A DNA stretch of 64,000 nucleotides. Source: Gilvibacter sp. SZ-19. Its GTDB lineage: Bacteria > Bacteroidota > Bacteroidia > Flavobacteriales > Flavobacteriaceae. The notes under the pieces were generated by a model that did not search any database, was not told the DNA's origin, and saw only the letters and a list, made by a program, of their open reading frames with translations. Location: assembly GCF_002163875.1 (NCBI RefSeq), contig NZ_CP019333.1, forward strand, positions 2,472,864 through 2,536,863, given 5' to 3'. A program made the translations under genes and the position numbers. Of the stretch, positions 1-8,378 are shown piece after piece. The first letter of the stretch is position 1; every line of letters starts with the position of its first letter.

Positions 1-794
1 ACCATGTTTACAAGCAGTGGGCAAGGAGCGTATTTCGGATTCTTAAAGCCTTCGTACATCACATTTAAGATAGAAAGACAAACATCCAGACCAATAAAGT
101 CGGCCAATTGTAAAGGTCCCATTGGATGGGCCATTCCAAGTTTCATAACCGTATCGATCTCTTGAACTCCTGCAACACCATTGTAAAGGGTTTCAATAGC
201 CTCGTTGATCATTGGCATCAAGATACGGTTGGCTACAAAACCAGGGTAGTCATTTACCTCTACAGGCACCTTATTCAGCTTTTTAGAGATCTCCGCTACG
301 GTGTCGTAGGTTTCTTGACTGGTGTTGTATCCTTTAATGATCTCTACCAATTTCATGATCGGTACAGGGTTCATAAAGTGCATCCCGATAACCATATCTG
401 GTCTCGAGGTCGCTGCCGCGATCTGTGTAATGGAGATCGATGAGGTGTTGGTCGCTAATATGGTATCGTCCGGACACAATTTGTCCAAGTCTTGAAAGAT
501 CTTCAGTTTCAGGTTAACATTCTCTGTAGCCGCTTCAACAACTAGGCTTGCGTATTCCACACCTTCTTCTAGGCTGGTGTAAGTGGTGATGTTCCCAAGG
601 GTACGCGCCTTGTCTTCTTCGCTGATCTTCTCTTTGGCTACCATACGATCAAGATTCTTGGTGATCGTGGCCATTCCTCTGTCTAAAGAGGCTTGAGAAA
701 TATCTATCAGTTGTACTTTATAATCGAATTGGGCAAAAGTGTGGGCAATTCCGTTACCCATGGTTCCTGCACCTATTACGGCTACGTTTTTCAT
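1..794 (-). CDS. 3-hydroxybutyryl-CoA dehydrogenase (partial, C-terminus beyond window)
   Basis: This NAD-dependent dehydrogenase interconverts 3-hydroxyacyl-CoA and acetoacetyl-type CoA in fatty acid or butyrate metabolism. The translation begins MKNVAVIGAGTMGNGIAHTF, a Rossmann GxGxxG nucleotide-binding start. It continues with ATNTSSISI (catalytic Ser region) and GMHFMNPVPIMKLVEII (catalytic His and Glu region), then enters the C-terminal helical domain. About 264 codons are visible; the family is usually 280-295 residues, so only a short tail is missing past position 1. The start lies 11 bp downstream of the stop of the Gfo/Idh oxidoreductase gene, so the two are probably cotranscribed. 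Family assignment is firm; exact substrate chain length is inferred from the family. Confidence 0.9.
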   Translation of the reverse strand, partial: MKNVAVIGAGTMGNGIAHTFAQFDYKVQLIDISQASLDRGMATITKNLDRMVAKEKISEEDKARTLGNITTYTSLEEGVEYASLVVEAATENVNLKLKIFQDLDKLCPDDTILATNTSSISITQIAAATSRPDMVIGMHFMNPVPIMKLVEIIKGYNTSQETYDTVAEISKKLNKVPVEVNDYPGFVANRILMPMINEAIETLYNGVAGVQEIDTVMKLGMAHPMGPLQLADFIGLDVCLSILNVMYEGFKNPKYAPCPLLVNM

Positions 795-805
795 ATATGA
801 AGTTC

Positions 806-1771
806 TTAGTTGTTAAAGTTTTCAATGACCTGCATGGCTAAGCGCAGTGCTTCGGTGCCTTGATGCAAGCTCACTATAGGCGTTTTATCATCTTTGATCG
901 CCTCTGCAAAAGTATTGAGTTCGTCTAGGATGGCATTGTTGGGTGTTACCTCCGGATTGTCAAAATAGATTTGCTTTTTGTCACCATCTGCATTGGTGAG
1001 TATCATGGCAAAGTCGTCTGGAGTCTCTGGAGCATCCATCATTTTTACAACTTCGCATTTCTTTTCTAAGAAGTCTACAGAGATGTATGCATCCTTCTGA
1101 AAGAAACGACTCTTGCGCATATTCTTAAGTGAAATTCTGCTAGCAGTTAAATTCGCGATACAGCCGTTCTCGAATTCGATTCGCGCATTAGCGATATCTG
1201 GGGTAGAACTTATAACAGAAACTCCGTTTGATGTAACCGATTTAACCGGTGATTTAACCACACTCAAGATCACGTCGATATCATGGATCATCAGATCCAA
1301 TACAACAGAAACATCTGTACCTCTCGGGTTGAATTCTGCCAAACGATGGCTTTCAATGAACATGGGGTTGTCAAATCGATCTACCACCGCTCTAAAAGCA
1401 GGATTGAAGCGTTCTACCTGCCCAACTTGACCACGAACTTTGTGCTTTTTAGCCAAAGCCCTTAACGCCTCAGCTTCTTCTACCGTTGTAGTGATCGGCT
1501 TTTCAATGAACAAATGCTTGCCAGCCTCAATGACCTTTTTGGCCGTTTCAAAGTGATATAAGGTAGGAGTAACTACATCTACCATGTCACAATCGGCAAT
1601 TAAGGCCTCTAAGCTTGGGTATGCTTTATACCCAAACTCCTCTGTAATAGCTGCAGCCTGTTTAGGGTCCGCATCGTAGAACCCCATCAACTCGTATTGA
1701 TCGGATTCTTGCAAAAGTCTTAAATGGATCTTTCCCAGATGCCCCGCACCTGCAACACCGGCTTTAAGCAT
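806..1771 (-). CDS. Gfo/Idh/MocA family oxidoreductase
   Basis: This 321-residue NAD(P)-dependent sugar-type oxidoreductase has an N-terminal Rossmann motif (GVAGAGHLGKIH, residues 5-16) and the family EKP signature (LFIEKPITTT, near residue 92). A C-terminal alpha/beta substrate domain carries the conserved LDLMIHDID segment with the likely catalytic histidine. Some relatives act on UDP-amino sugars, but the substrate cannot be read from this sequence. It precedes the 3-hydroxybutyryl-CoA dehydrogenase on the same strand with an 11-bp gap. A TATTTTTG-type -7 box lies about 60 bp upstream on the minus strand. Confidence 0.85.
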   Translation of the reverse strand: MLKAGVAGAGHLGKIHLRLLQESDQYELMGFYDADPKQAAAITEEFGYKAYPSLEALIADCDMVDVVTPTLYHFETAKKVIEAGKHLFIEKPITTTVEEAEALRALAKKHKVRGQVGQVERFNPAFRAVVDRFDNPMFIESHRLAEFNPRGTDVSVVLDLMIHDIDVILSVVKSPVKSVTSNGVSVISSTPDIANARIEFENGCIANLTASRISLKNMRKSRFFQKDAYISVDFLEKKCEVVKMMDAPETPDDFAMILTNADGDKKQIYFDNPEVTPNNAILDELNTFAEAIKDDKTPIVSLHQGTEALRLAMQVIENFNN

Positions 1772-1832
1772 AGTCTTTGATTGTTGATTTTGACTGATCT
1801 CAGAGCGAATTGTGCCCTAGCGATCACACCTA

Positions 1833-1840
1833 CAAAAATA
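1833..1840 (-). promoter_or_regulatory. -7 box for the Gfo/Idh oxidoreductase gene
   Basis: On the minus strand this reads TATTTTTG, a perfect match to the Bacteroidetes -7 consensus TAnnTTTG. It would start transcription about 57 nt before the ATG at 1771. No TTG is found at the right spacing, so the -33 element is weak or absent. Confidence 0.5.
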
Positions 1841-1931
1841 GCATTTATTCCGCGAACTTCACAGGATAAATCGGCTGTGATTTTTGCAGGAAAACTTTTT
1901 GTTCGTTTTCTTTGTGAGACTCAAATTAACC

Positions 1932-2573
1932 GTGAAAGATTCCTTTAAACATCAAGGCAAACGCAAGCAATTGGTCGAGGTGATCAAAGCCAAAGGCATA
2001 GCAGATCCGGCAGTTTTGAACGCTATCGGCAAGATCCCTAGACATTTGTTCATGGATTCCAGCTTTTTAGACCACGCTTATGTGGATAAGGCTTTTCCCA
2101 TTGCTGCAGACCAGACCATTTCTCAGCCTTATACGGTCGCGCGTCAAAGCGAACTGCTTCAGGTCAAGCCTGGAGATAAGATTTTAGAGATTGGAACAGG
2201 AAGTGGTTATCAAACCGCTGTGCTTATGGAAATGGGCGCAACGGTCTTTACCATTGAGCGTCAGAACGAACTCTTCAAAAAGGCGCAACTCTTTTTGCCT
2301 AAATTGGGTTATCGCCCCAAACGACTGATTTTTGGAGACGGTTATAAAGGCTTGCCAGAGTTCGCTCCCTTTGATGGGGTGATCGTTACCGCCGGAGCTC
2401 CTTTTGTACCCAAACCACTGATGGCGCAGCTGGCCATTGGCGGCCGCTTGGTGATTCCAGTAGGCGAGAAGGTACAGATCATGACGGTCTACACCCGCGA
2501 ATCCGAAACTAAATTCGTCAAGAAAGAATACGGCGAGTTCCGCTTTGTACCGCTTTTGGAGGATAAGAACTAG
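1932..2573 (+). CDS. pcm: Protein-L-isoaspartate O-methyltransferase
   Basis: The enzyme methylates L-isoaspartyl residues of damaged proteins using S-adenosylmethionine, starting their repair. The SAM-binding motif is ILEIGTGSGYQTAVL, preceded by ISQPYTVARQSELL, the substrate and SAM pocket typical of PCMT. An ATG at 1884 opens the frame, but the 16 extra residues (MQENFLFVFFVRLKLT) are hydrophobic and not family-like. The GTG at 1932 gives VKDSFKHQGKRKQLVEV, which matches how flavobacterial Pcm proteins begin, so I chose it (214 aa). The gene is divergent from the Gfo/Idh gene. Confidence 0.85.
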   Translation: MKDSFKHQGKRKQLVEVIKAKGIADPAVLNAIGKIPRHLFMDSSFLDHAYVDKAFPIAADQTISQPYTVARQSELLQVKPGDKILEIGTGSGYQTAVLMEMGATVFTIERQNELFKKAQLFLPKLGYRPKRLIFGDGYKGLPEFAPFDGVIVTAGAPFVPKPLMAQLAIGGRLVIPVGEKVQIMTVYTRESETKFVKKEYGEFRFVPLLEDKN

Positions 2574-2914
2574 ATATCAGTGTTTAGTATTTAGATGCTA
2601 GTTTTTAGTGGCTTATTTATTCAAGCAAAGCAATTCACTACATGTTTAATGTTTACCAAGTGCTGACTACTGCCGTAGGCTCTGCAGTTCTAGGCATAGC
2701 TTTCTTTGAAGTGAAAAGGCTAATGTAAATAATCGAGAGCTATTGTGCTTTTAGTGTCGCTAGCTATTTACAAACGACAATAATGGATTCATGAATTCAG
2801 AGGTAGCGTGTTTTTTAAACCTTGAAAAATGGACTAATTTAAAATTGGGGAGGGGCTGAAAGCCCCGTACAGAAAGCTAAAGCCTAAATCCGCAAGAATA
2901 CGAATAGCCTCCTA
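2574..2914. other. Intergenic region between converging pcm and repressor genes
   Basis: This 341-bp gap holds no convincing gene. It contains a short hairpin, GGGGCT-GAA-AGCCCC, at 2852-2866, without a clear T-tract. A 28-codon frame at 2642-2728 (MFNVYQVLTTAVGSAVLGIA and on) looks membrane-like, but it has no promoter or other support. Confidence 0.5.
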
Positions 2915-3679
2915 TTACCTCAAACTCTGCAACTCCACCTGCAATTCGGTAAGCATCTGTGCAATGCTGCTTATTTTAAGCTCTTGGGCGTCGTATTCCT
3001 GGGTGTTGATGGAACAAGTGAATTCCCAAAGCTCCACGATCTCTGCAGCCGGAACCTCAAAGGCCTCATAGGCTTTGTTGTCTGAGACTAAACGAATGCT
3101 CCCTTGGGTCTTTAAATTGTTTTCCACACGTTTATAGGTGATCCCGTTGTTAAGGGTCACCACCACATAAGTGGTTCCATTTTTGATGTCGTCTAGACTT
3201 TCCACAAAGCGCGCTACGACATAAGAACCGTCTTTAAGCGGCAGCATGGAATCTCCTTTAATAGGGAAGGCGCGGTGTTTTCCGGTAGGCAAGAAAGGCA
3301 GTTTGATCTTTTCCAGCTGTTCTATGTATTCCGGATCATCATAGCCCAGCAAATAACCTGCAGAAGCCTTTACAGGCACCACTTCAATAACATTCTCGTT
3401 GGTCTCGTCCACCTGAATAGGGAACAGCACCCGTTGTTGCCCGATCTCAATGAAGGAATGATCTTGAGCACTGGTCAGATCGTTCTTGATCAAAATATCT
3501 ACAGGAATCTTAAAGAGATCAGAAAAGGCTACCAGCATGGCAATGGGCGGTTCTGAGCGGCCTTCTTCATAAGAACCGATACGCGAACGCGGTACTTGCA
3601 GCTCTTCTGCGAACTGTTCTTGAGTGAGTCCGCGGAGCTTGCGCAGGTGTCTGATGTTTTTGTGAATAATTTTATTCAT
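2915..3679 (-). CDS. XRE/S24 LexA-like repressor
   Basis: This 254-residue protein joins an N-terminal XRE helix-turn-helix (about residues 8-62, LTQEQFAEEL...RSRIGSYEEG) to a C-terminal S24/LexA peptidase domain. The Ser-Lys dyad is visible: GDSM (Ser144) and TYKRVE (Lys183). An Ala107-Gly108 pair in KASAGYLLGY sits where LexA and CI repressors cut themselves. It therefore has all the parts of a self-cleaving SOS-type repressor. It is divergent from the dnaE-dinB operon, with 51 bp between start codons, so it most likely controls those polymerases and itself. That target is inferred from position. The last 25 residues form a Leu-rich helix that may aid dimerisation. Confidence 0.85.
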   Translation of the reverse strand: MNKIIHKNIRHLRKLRGLTQEQFAEELQVPRSRIGSYEEGRSEPPIAMLVAFSDLFKIPVDILIKNDLTSAQDHSFIEIGQQRVLFPIQVDETNENVIEVVPVKASAGYLLGYDDPEYIEQLEKIKLPFLPTGKHRAFPIKGDSMLPLKDGSYVVARFVESLDDIKNGTTYVVVTLNNGITYKRVENNLKTQGSIRLVSDNKAYEAFEVPAAEIVELWEFTCSINTQEYDAQELKISSIAQMLTELQVELQSLR

Positions 3680-3682
3680 TTG

Positions 3683-3726
3683 CTACAAATATAAGCAATA
3701 ATTACTACAAATGATAGCTAATTTTG
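3683..3726. promoter_or_regulatory. Divergent promoter/operator between repressor and dnaE
   Basis: The region contains two copies of CTACAAAT (3683-3690 and 3705-3712), 22 bp apart, so both face the same side of the helix. On the minus strand TATATTTG (3693-3686) is a perfect -7 box for the repressor, 6 nt before its ATG. On the plus strand TAATTTTG (3719-3726) is a perfect -7 box for dnaE, 4 nt before its GTG. The first repeat overlaps the repressor's -7 box and the second lies just upstream of the dnaE one, so a dimer on these repeats could block both promoters. The operator role is an inference. Confidence 0.55.
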
Positions 3727-3730
3727 AAAT

Positions 3731-6700
3731 GTGTTTCTCAATACCCATACATACTACAGTTTGCGCTACGGCACTTTTGCTCCGGAACCCTTGTTGGAAG
3801 CGGCTTCCAGCCTAGGGATACAGCAAATGGCCTTTACCGATATAAACAATGTTTCGGCCTGCTTTGACCTGCTTAGATTGAGTCAGAAATACGGCATAAG
3901 ACCGGTAGTTGGTGTGGATTTTAGAAACGGGGCCGAGCAGCAATTCATCGCCTTGGCTAAAAGCCACGAAGGCTTTGCACAGATCAACCGCTATCTGTCT
4001 CATTTTTTACACGAAGATCTACAGATCCCTGCACGGGCAGCCACACTTAAAGACAGTTTTATAATCTACCCTTTTGCGAGTTTTAAGGGAACCAAATTAG
4101 CCGAGCACGAGTTTTTAGGCGTCTGCCCTCAGGATCTGAACCGATTGAAATTTTCTCCCTGGCTTAAGCGCAAGCACAAGTTGGTGGCTCTGTATACCGT
4201 GAGTTTTGCGGGCAAGCGCAGTTTCAATACTCACAGGTTGTTACGGGCTATTGACAACAATACGCTTTTGAGCAAGTTGCCAGAATCTGAGCAAGGTCTG
4301 GAGACACATATTTTGTGTGCGCCTGAGGCTTTGCAGCAGCAATATGCAGCCTTTCCGTTTTTGTTAGACAACGCCACGGCTTTGTTAGAGGCTAGTCGTT
4401 TTGAGTTTGATTTTTCTAACGAGACGCCCAACAACCAAAGGACGTATACCGGCAATGCCGAGCTGGATTTTAGACTGCTCAAAAAACTGACCTATCAAGG
4501 TTTGGCCTACCGATATGAATCCGCAGACGACAAGATCCTAGACCGTATTCAAAAGGAACTGACCATAGTTAAAGAAATGGGCTTTGTCTCGTATTTCTTG
4601 ATCAATTGGAAGATCTTAAAATACGCCCGTTCCAAAGGGTATTTCTATGTGGGGCGAGGCAGTGGTGCCAACAGTATAGTCGCCTATTTGCTGCGGATCA
4701 CAGACGTTGATCCCATTGAGTTGGATCTCTACTTTGAACGATTCATAAATCTGTACCGCAAAAATCCGCCAGATTTTGATATCGACTTTTCTTGGAGCGA
4801 CCGGGACGATGTGACTCAGTTCATTTTTAAACGTTTTCCCAACTGCGCCTTACTTACGGTCTACAACACCTTTAAATACAAGGCCGCTGTTCGTGAATTG
4901 GGGAAGGTCTTTGGCTTGCCCAAGGCGGAGATCGATCTGCTTTCTGCGGGCAGCTATGTCTTTGAGCAGTTGGATTCCCTTTCTCGTTTGGTGGTGACCT
5001 ACAGCAAGCGCATTCAGGGCTTTCCCAACTATCTAGGAATCCATGCCGGAGGCATTCTCATTGCAGAAAAGCCCATACATTATTACACCGCTACCTTCAT
5101 GCCACCCAAGGGTTTTCCCACCACGCAATTCGATATGGTGGTGGCAGAAGATATTGGCCTGTATAAGTTTGATATTTTGAGCCAACGCGGGCTGGGGAAG
5201 ATCAAGGAGACCGTAGGTATTGTGGCCTACAATCGCCCCAAGCAAAAGCCCATAGACATTCATGATATCAAAGGCTTTAAAGAAGACGAGCGTATCAAAT
5301 ACCTGTTGCGCAATGCCAAGGCCATTGGGTGTTTCTATGTGGAATCTCCAGCCATGCGGATGCTACTTAAAAAGCTTCGGGTGGATGATTATTTAGGCTT
5401 GGTTGCTGCCAGTTCGGTGATCCGTCCCGGGGTTTCCAAGTCTGGAATGATGCGGGAATACATACTGCGCTACCGTTTCCCGGAAAGGCGTAAGGATGCC
5501 CATCCGATCTTACTAGACATCATGCCAGAGACCTACGGGGTTATGGTGTATCAAGAAGATGTGATCAAGGTGGCGCATTATTTCGGCGGATTGACTTTAG
5601 GCGAGGCTGATATGCTGCGCCGCGGAATGTCTGGGAAATTCCGTTCTCGGGAAGAGTTTGCCAAGGTGAAGGATCAATTCTTTATGAACTGCCGCAATGC
5701 CGGCAAACCCGATGCCTTGATCGCAGAGATCTGGCGACAGATAGAGAGTTTTGCCGGTTATGCTTTTGCCAAAGGGCATTCGGCTTCTTATGCGGTAGAG
5801 AGCTATCAGAGTCTGTATCTCAAGGCTTATTTTCCTTTGGAGTATATGGTAGCGACCATCAACAATTTTGGCGGTTTTTACCGCACGGAGTTCTATGTGC
5901 ATGAGGCGCGGTTGCACGGCGGGATCATCGAGCCGCCCTGCGTGAACACCAGTAAGCACGAGACCATTATCAAAGGGAAACACATTTATCTGGGCTTTAT
6001 GTTTCTGCACGCTTTTGAGAGTAATACGGCTAAGGCCTTGCTCAGTGAACGTGCGGCCAATGGCCCTTTTAAAAGCTTGGACGATTTTATAGAACGCGTG
6101 CCTGTAGGTATGGAGCAGCTCGCCATTTTGATCAAAATAGACGCCTTTCGTTTTACAGGAGTCAACAAGCGGGAACTGCTTTGGGAAGCCCATATGAAAC
6201 TGGGTAAAACAGTGGTGGCAGAACCCATGCCGTCGCTCTTTAAGGCAGAGAAGGTCAATTATCAGACCCCAGAGCTCAGCACCACGGTTTTGGAGGATGC
6301 TTTTGATCAGATGGAGCTTTTGGGTTTTCCGCTGTGTTCGCCTTTTTTCTTGCTGCTGAATCCGGGTGGGAATACGCTGAGGGCCCGACAACTGATGGCC
6401 TACATAAGCAAGACCATAACCATAGAAGGCTATTTGGTGACCACCAAACGCACCAATACCACAGGCGGCAAAGGCATGTTCTTTGGGAACTTCTTAGACC
6501 GCGATGGCGATTTTATTGACACCGTACATTTCCCGCCGGTGGCCAAAAGATACCCCTTTAGGGGCAAGGGAATTTACCGAATCACGGGCGTAGTGATGGA
6601 AGAATTTGGATGTGTATCGGTAGAGGTGAGTAGGATGGAGCGTTTGCCCATCATTGCGGATCCGCGTTATGCCGATTCTAAAAAAGGATTGCGAATATGA
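3731..6700 (+). CDS. Second DNA polymerase III alpha subunit (DnaE2-like)
   Basis: This C-family DNA polymerase is 989 residues long, shorter than the usual main DnaE and nearer to error-prone DnaE2. The N-terminal PHP domain begins NTHTYYSLRYG. The polymerase carboxylates are in PDFDIDF (Asp348, Asp350, Asp352) and YKFDIL (Asp481). GRGSGANSIVAYLL and the late motif GYAFAKGHSASYAVESYQS are also present. An OB-fold follows near residues 895-975. The start is a GTG; MFLNTHTYYSLRYG is the normal family N-terminus and no in-frame ATG competes. The gene overlaps dinB by 4 bp and is divergent from a LexA-like repressor, so I infer a damage-inducible translesion role rather than bulk replication. 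Confidence 0.88.
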   Translation: MFLNTHTYYSLRYGTFAPEPLLEAASSLGIQQMAFTDINNVSACFDLLRLSQKYGIRPVVGVDFRNGAEQQFIALAKSHEGFAQINRYLSHFLHEDLQIPARAATLKDSFIIYPFASFKGTKLAEHEFLGVCPQDLNRLKFSPWLKRKHKLVALYTVSFAGKRSFNTHRLLRAIDNNTLLSKLPESEQGLETHILCAPEALQQQYAAFPFLLDNATALLEASRFEFDFSNETPNNQRTYTGNAELDFRLLKKLTYQGLAYRYESADDKILDRIQKELTIVKEMGFVSYFLINWKILKYARSKGYFYVGRGSGANSIVAYLLRITDVDPIELDLYFERFINLYRKNPPDFDIDFSWSDRDDVTQFIFKRFPNCALLTVYNTFKYKAAVRELGKVFGLPKAEIDLLSAGSYVFEQLDSLSRLVVTYSKRIQGFPNYLGIHAGGILIAEKPIHYYTATFMPPKGFPTTQFDMVVAEDIGLYKFDILSQRGLGKIKETVGIVAYNRPKQKPIDIHDIKGFKEDERIKYLLRNAKAIGCFYVESPAMRMLLKKLRVDDYLGLVAASSVIRPGVSKSGMMREYILRYRFPERRKDAHPILLDIMPETYGVMVYQEDVIKVAHYFGGLTLGEADMLRRGMSGKFRSREEFAKVKDQFFMNCRNAGKPDALIAEIWRQIESFAGYAFAKGHSASYAVESYQSLYLKAYFPLEYMVATINNFGGFYRTEFYVHEARLHGGIIEPPCVNTSKHETIIKGKHIYLGFMFLHAFESNTAKALLSERAANGPFKSLDDFIERVPVGMEQLAILIKIDAFRFTGVNKRELLWEAHMKLGKTVVAEPMPSLFKAEKVNYQTPELSTTVLEDAFDQMELLGFPLCSPFFLLLNPGGNTLRARQLMAYISKTITIEGYLVTTKRTNTTGGKGMFFGNFLDRDGDFIDTVHFPPVAKRYPFRGKGIYRITGVVMEEFGCVSVEVSRMERLPIIADPRYADSKKGLRI

Positions 6701-7914
6701 ACAGTGAACGCGCAATAGTACATATGGATCTGGACACCTTTTTTGTGTCCTGTGAGCGGCTATTAGACAGCCGATTGGAAGGAAAGCCGGTATTGATAGG
6801 CGGAACCACAGACCGTGGGGTAGTGGCTTCTTGCAGTTACGAGGCCCGTACCTTTGGGATACATTCGGCCATGCCTATGCGAATGGCCAAACAGCTTTGC
6901 CCGGAGGCGATAGTGTTGCGAGGGAACTCTGGGGTCTATTCTAAATTCTCTGATATGGTTACCGATGTGATTAAAGAGAGTGTCCCGCTTTACGAGAAGA
7001 CCTCGGTAGATGAATTTTACATAGACCTCACCGGAACAGACCGCTTTTTTGGATGTCATAAAATGGCTTCGGAGCTGCGGGATCGGATCATCAAAGAGAC
7101 GGGACTGCCCATTTCCTTTGGACTTTCTACCAACAAAACCGTTTCTAAGATCGCTACCGGAGAGGCCAAGCCCAACAATAAGATCCGGATAAAGAAAGGC
7201 AATGAGAAACCTTTTCTCTCGCCGCTTTCAGTGAGAAAGATCCCCATGGTGGGGGAGGTGACCTATCGTGCGCTCTGCGACTTAGGGATCAAACGGATCC
7301 AAACCATTCAAGAGATGCCTTTGGATATGATGGCCAGGGTCTTTGGCAAGAACGGGCAAGTGATCTGGCGTAAGGCCAATGGGATAGACCCTTCGCCAGT
7401 GGTGCAATATCACGAGCGCAAATCCATCTCTACAGAACGCACCTTTGATCGCGACACCACAGATCCGCAGAAATTAAAAGGAATATTGACCGCCATGGCG
7501 GAGAATCTCATTTACCAACTCCGCCGCGGCGATAAACTTACAGCCTGTGTTACGGTAAAGATCCGCTATTCGGATTTTCAGACCTATACTATGCAAAAGC
7601 GCATTCCTTACAGTGCGGCAGATCACAAGATACTGCCGGTGGTTATGGAGTTGTATAAAAAGCTCTACCAACGCAGACTTTTGGTACGTTTAATTGGTGT
7701 CCGATTCAGTCATCTGGTTTCTGGTGGGCATCAGATCGATCTGTTTCAAGACAACGAAAAGATCATTAATCTGTATCAGGCTATGGATAAGATGCGTGCC
7801 AGATATGGCGATCGGGCCGTGATCAAGGCTGCTGGTATGAATGCAAAGAGTATTGGACGATGGAATCCCTTTACCGGGGAACCGCCGCCGCTACTGGCCA
7901 ACAGAAGACAATAA
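6697..7914 (+). CDS. dinB: DNA polymerase IV (Y-family)
   Basis: This translesion polymerase copies past damaged bases. The catalytic carboxylates are present: HMDLDTFF (Asp11) and SVDEFYIDL (Asp105, Glu106), along with SYEARTFGIHSAMP of the fingers. It is thus active, unlike the catalytically dead ImuB of proteobacterial mutasomes. HQIDLF near residue 349 fits a beta-clamp-binding motif (QLxLF type) in the little-finger region. The length, 405 residues, is normal. The start ATG overlaps the dnaE stop (ATGA), implying translational coupling and a matched supply of the two polymerases. Confidence 0.92.
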   Translation: MNSERAIVHMDLDTFFVSCERLLDSRLEGKPVLIGGTTDRGVVASCSYEARTFGIHSAMPMRMAKQLCPEAIVLRGNSGVYSKFSDMVTDVIKESVPLYEKTSVDEFYIDLTGTDRFFGCHKMASELRDRIIKETGLPISFGLSTNKTVSKIATGEAKPNNKIRIKKGNEKPFLSPLSVRKIPMVGEVTYRALCDLGIKRIQTIQEMPLDMMARVFGKNGQVIWRKANGIDPSPVVQYHERKSISTERTFDRDTTDPQKLKGILTAMAENLIYQLRRGDKLTACVTVKIRYSDFQTYTMQKRIPYSAADHKILPVVMELYKKLYQRRLLVRLIGVRFSHLVSGGHQIDLFQDNEKIINLYQAMDKMRARYGDRAVIKAAGMNAKSIGRWNPFTGEPPPLLANRRQ

Positions 7915-7915
7915 G

Positions 7916-8326
7916 CTAGTCGCGCTCAAAAGTAAAAACGGGTCCGTCTATGCATCCGTCAGAGATGACCACAACTCCGGAGGCATAATTGTCCATGATC
8001 AGCAGACCAATGGCATCACTACCTACATGAAAATAGCGATTGTCGTCGTAGTTGCAAACATTGTCATTCAAGGTATAATCATAAGTGCCAGGATCTAAAC
8101 GGATGGAAGTTGCGCCTAAGGCTACTTCTACAACCACCTTTTGACTGGCAAAGTCAAAGGACCAGACTATCTCTCCAGTCTCGAACTCCTGAACCTCAGG
8201 GTTCATAGCACTGGGTTGGTAGGTCTTAAGACTAAAGGCCTCAAAACTAGGCGGAGCGCCATCGTCATCCGAAGAACAGTTCCACAAGACCGTTATTAAA
8301 ACGAAAAGAGGAATTAATTTTTTCAT
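7916..8326 (-). CDS. Small surface-type lipoprotein, unknown function
   Basis: The product is a 136-residue lipoprotein. The signal peptide MKKLIPLFVLITVLWNC ends in a lipobox Cys, followed by SSDDDG, an acidic stretch like the export signals of surface lipoproteins in Flavobacteriia. I chose the ATG at 8326, since the upstream frame adds only MLV. The mature part is beta-rich with two Cys (DNVCNYDDN and SDGCIDG) that could form a disulfide. No family recognised. It ends 1 bp from the converging dinB stop. Confidence 0.7.
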   Translation of the reverse strand: MKKLIPLFVLITVLWNCSSDDDGAPPSFEAFSLKTYQPSAMNPEVQEFETGEIVWSFDFASQKVVVEVALGATSIRLDPGTYDYTLNDNVCNYDDNRYFHVGSDAIGLLIMDNYASGVVVISDGCIDGPVFTFERD

Positions 8327-8378
8327 AACAAGCATTTTAAAAAAGATGTAAAAATGCCTTTTTGGTTGCGTAAAAGAC

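Noticed and set aside
2642-2728. A 28-codon membrane-like frame in the gap between pcm and the repressor gene
   Set aside because: It has no promoter, no coupling to a neighbour and no terminator; a frame of this length is expected by chance in this gap.
5597-6391. A 264-codon open frame on the minus strand inside dnaE
   Set aside because: It lies wholly within a well-supported polymerase gene, has no recognisable domain and an amino-acid mix typical of an antisense shadow.
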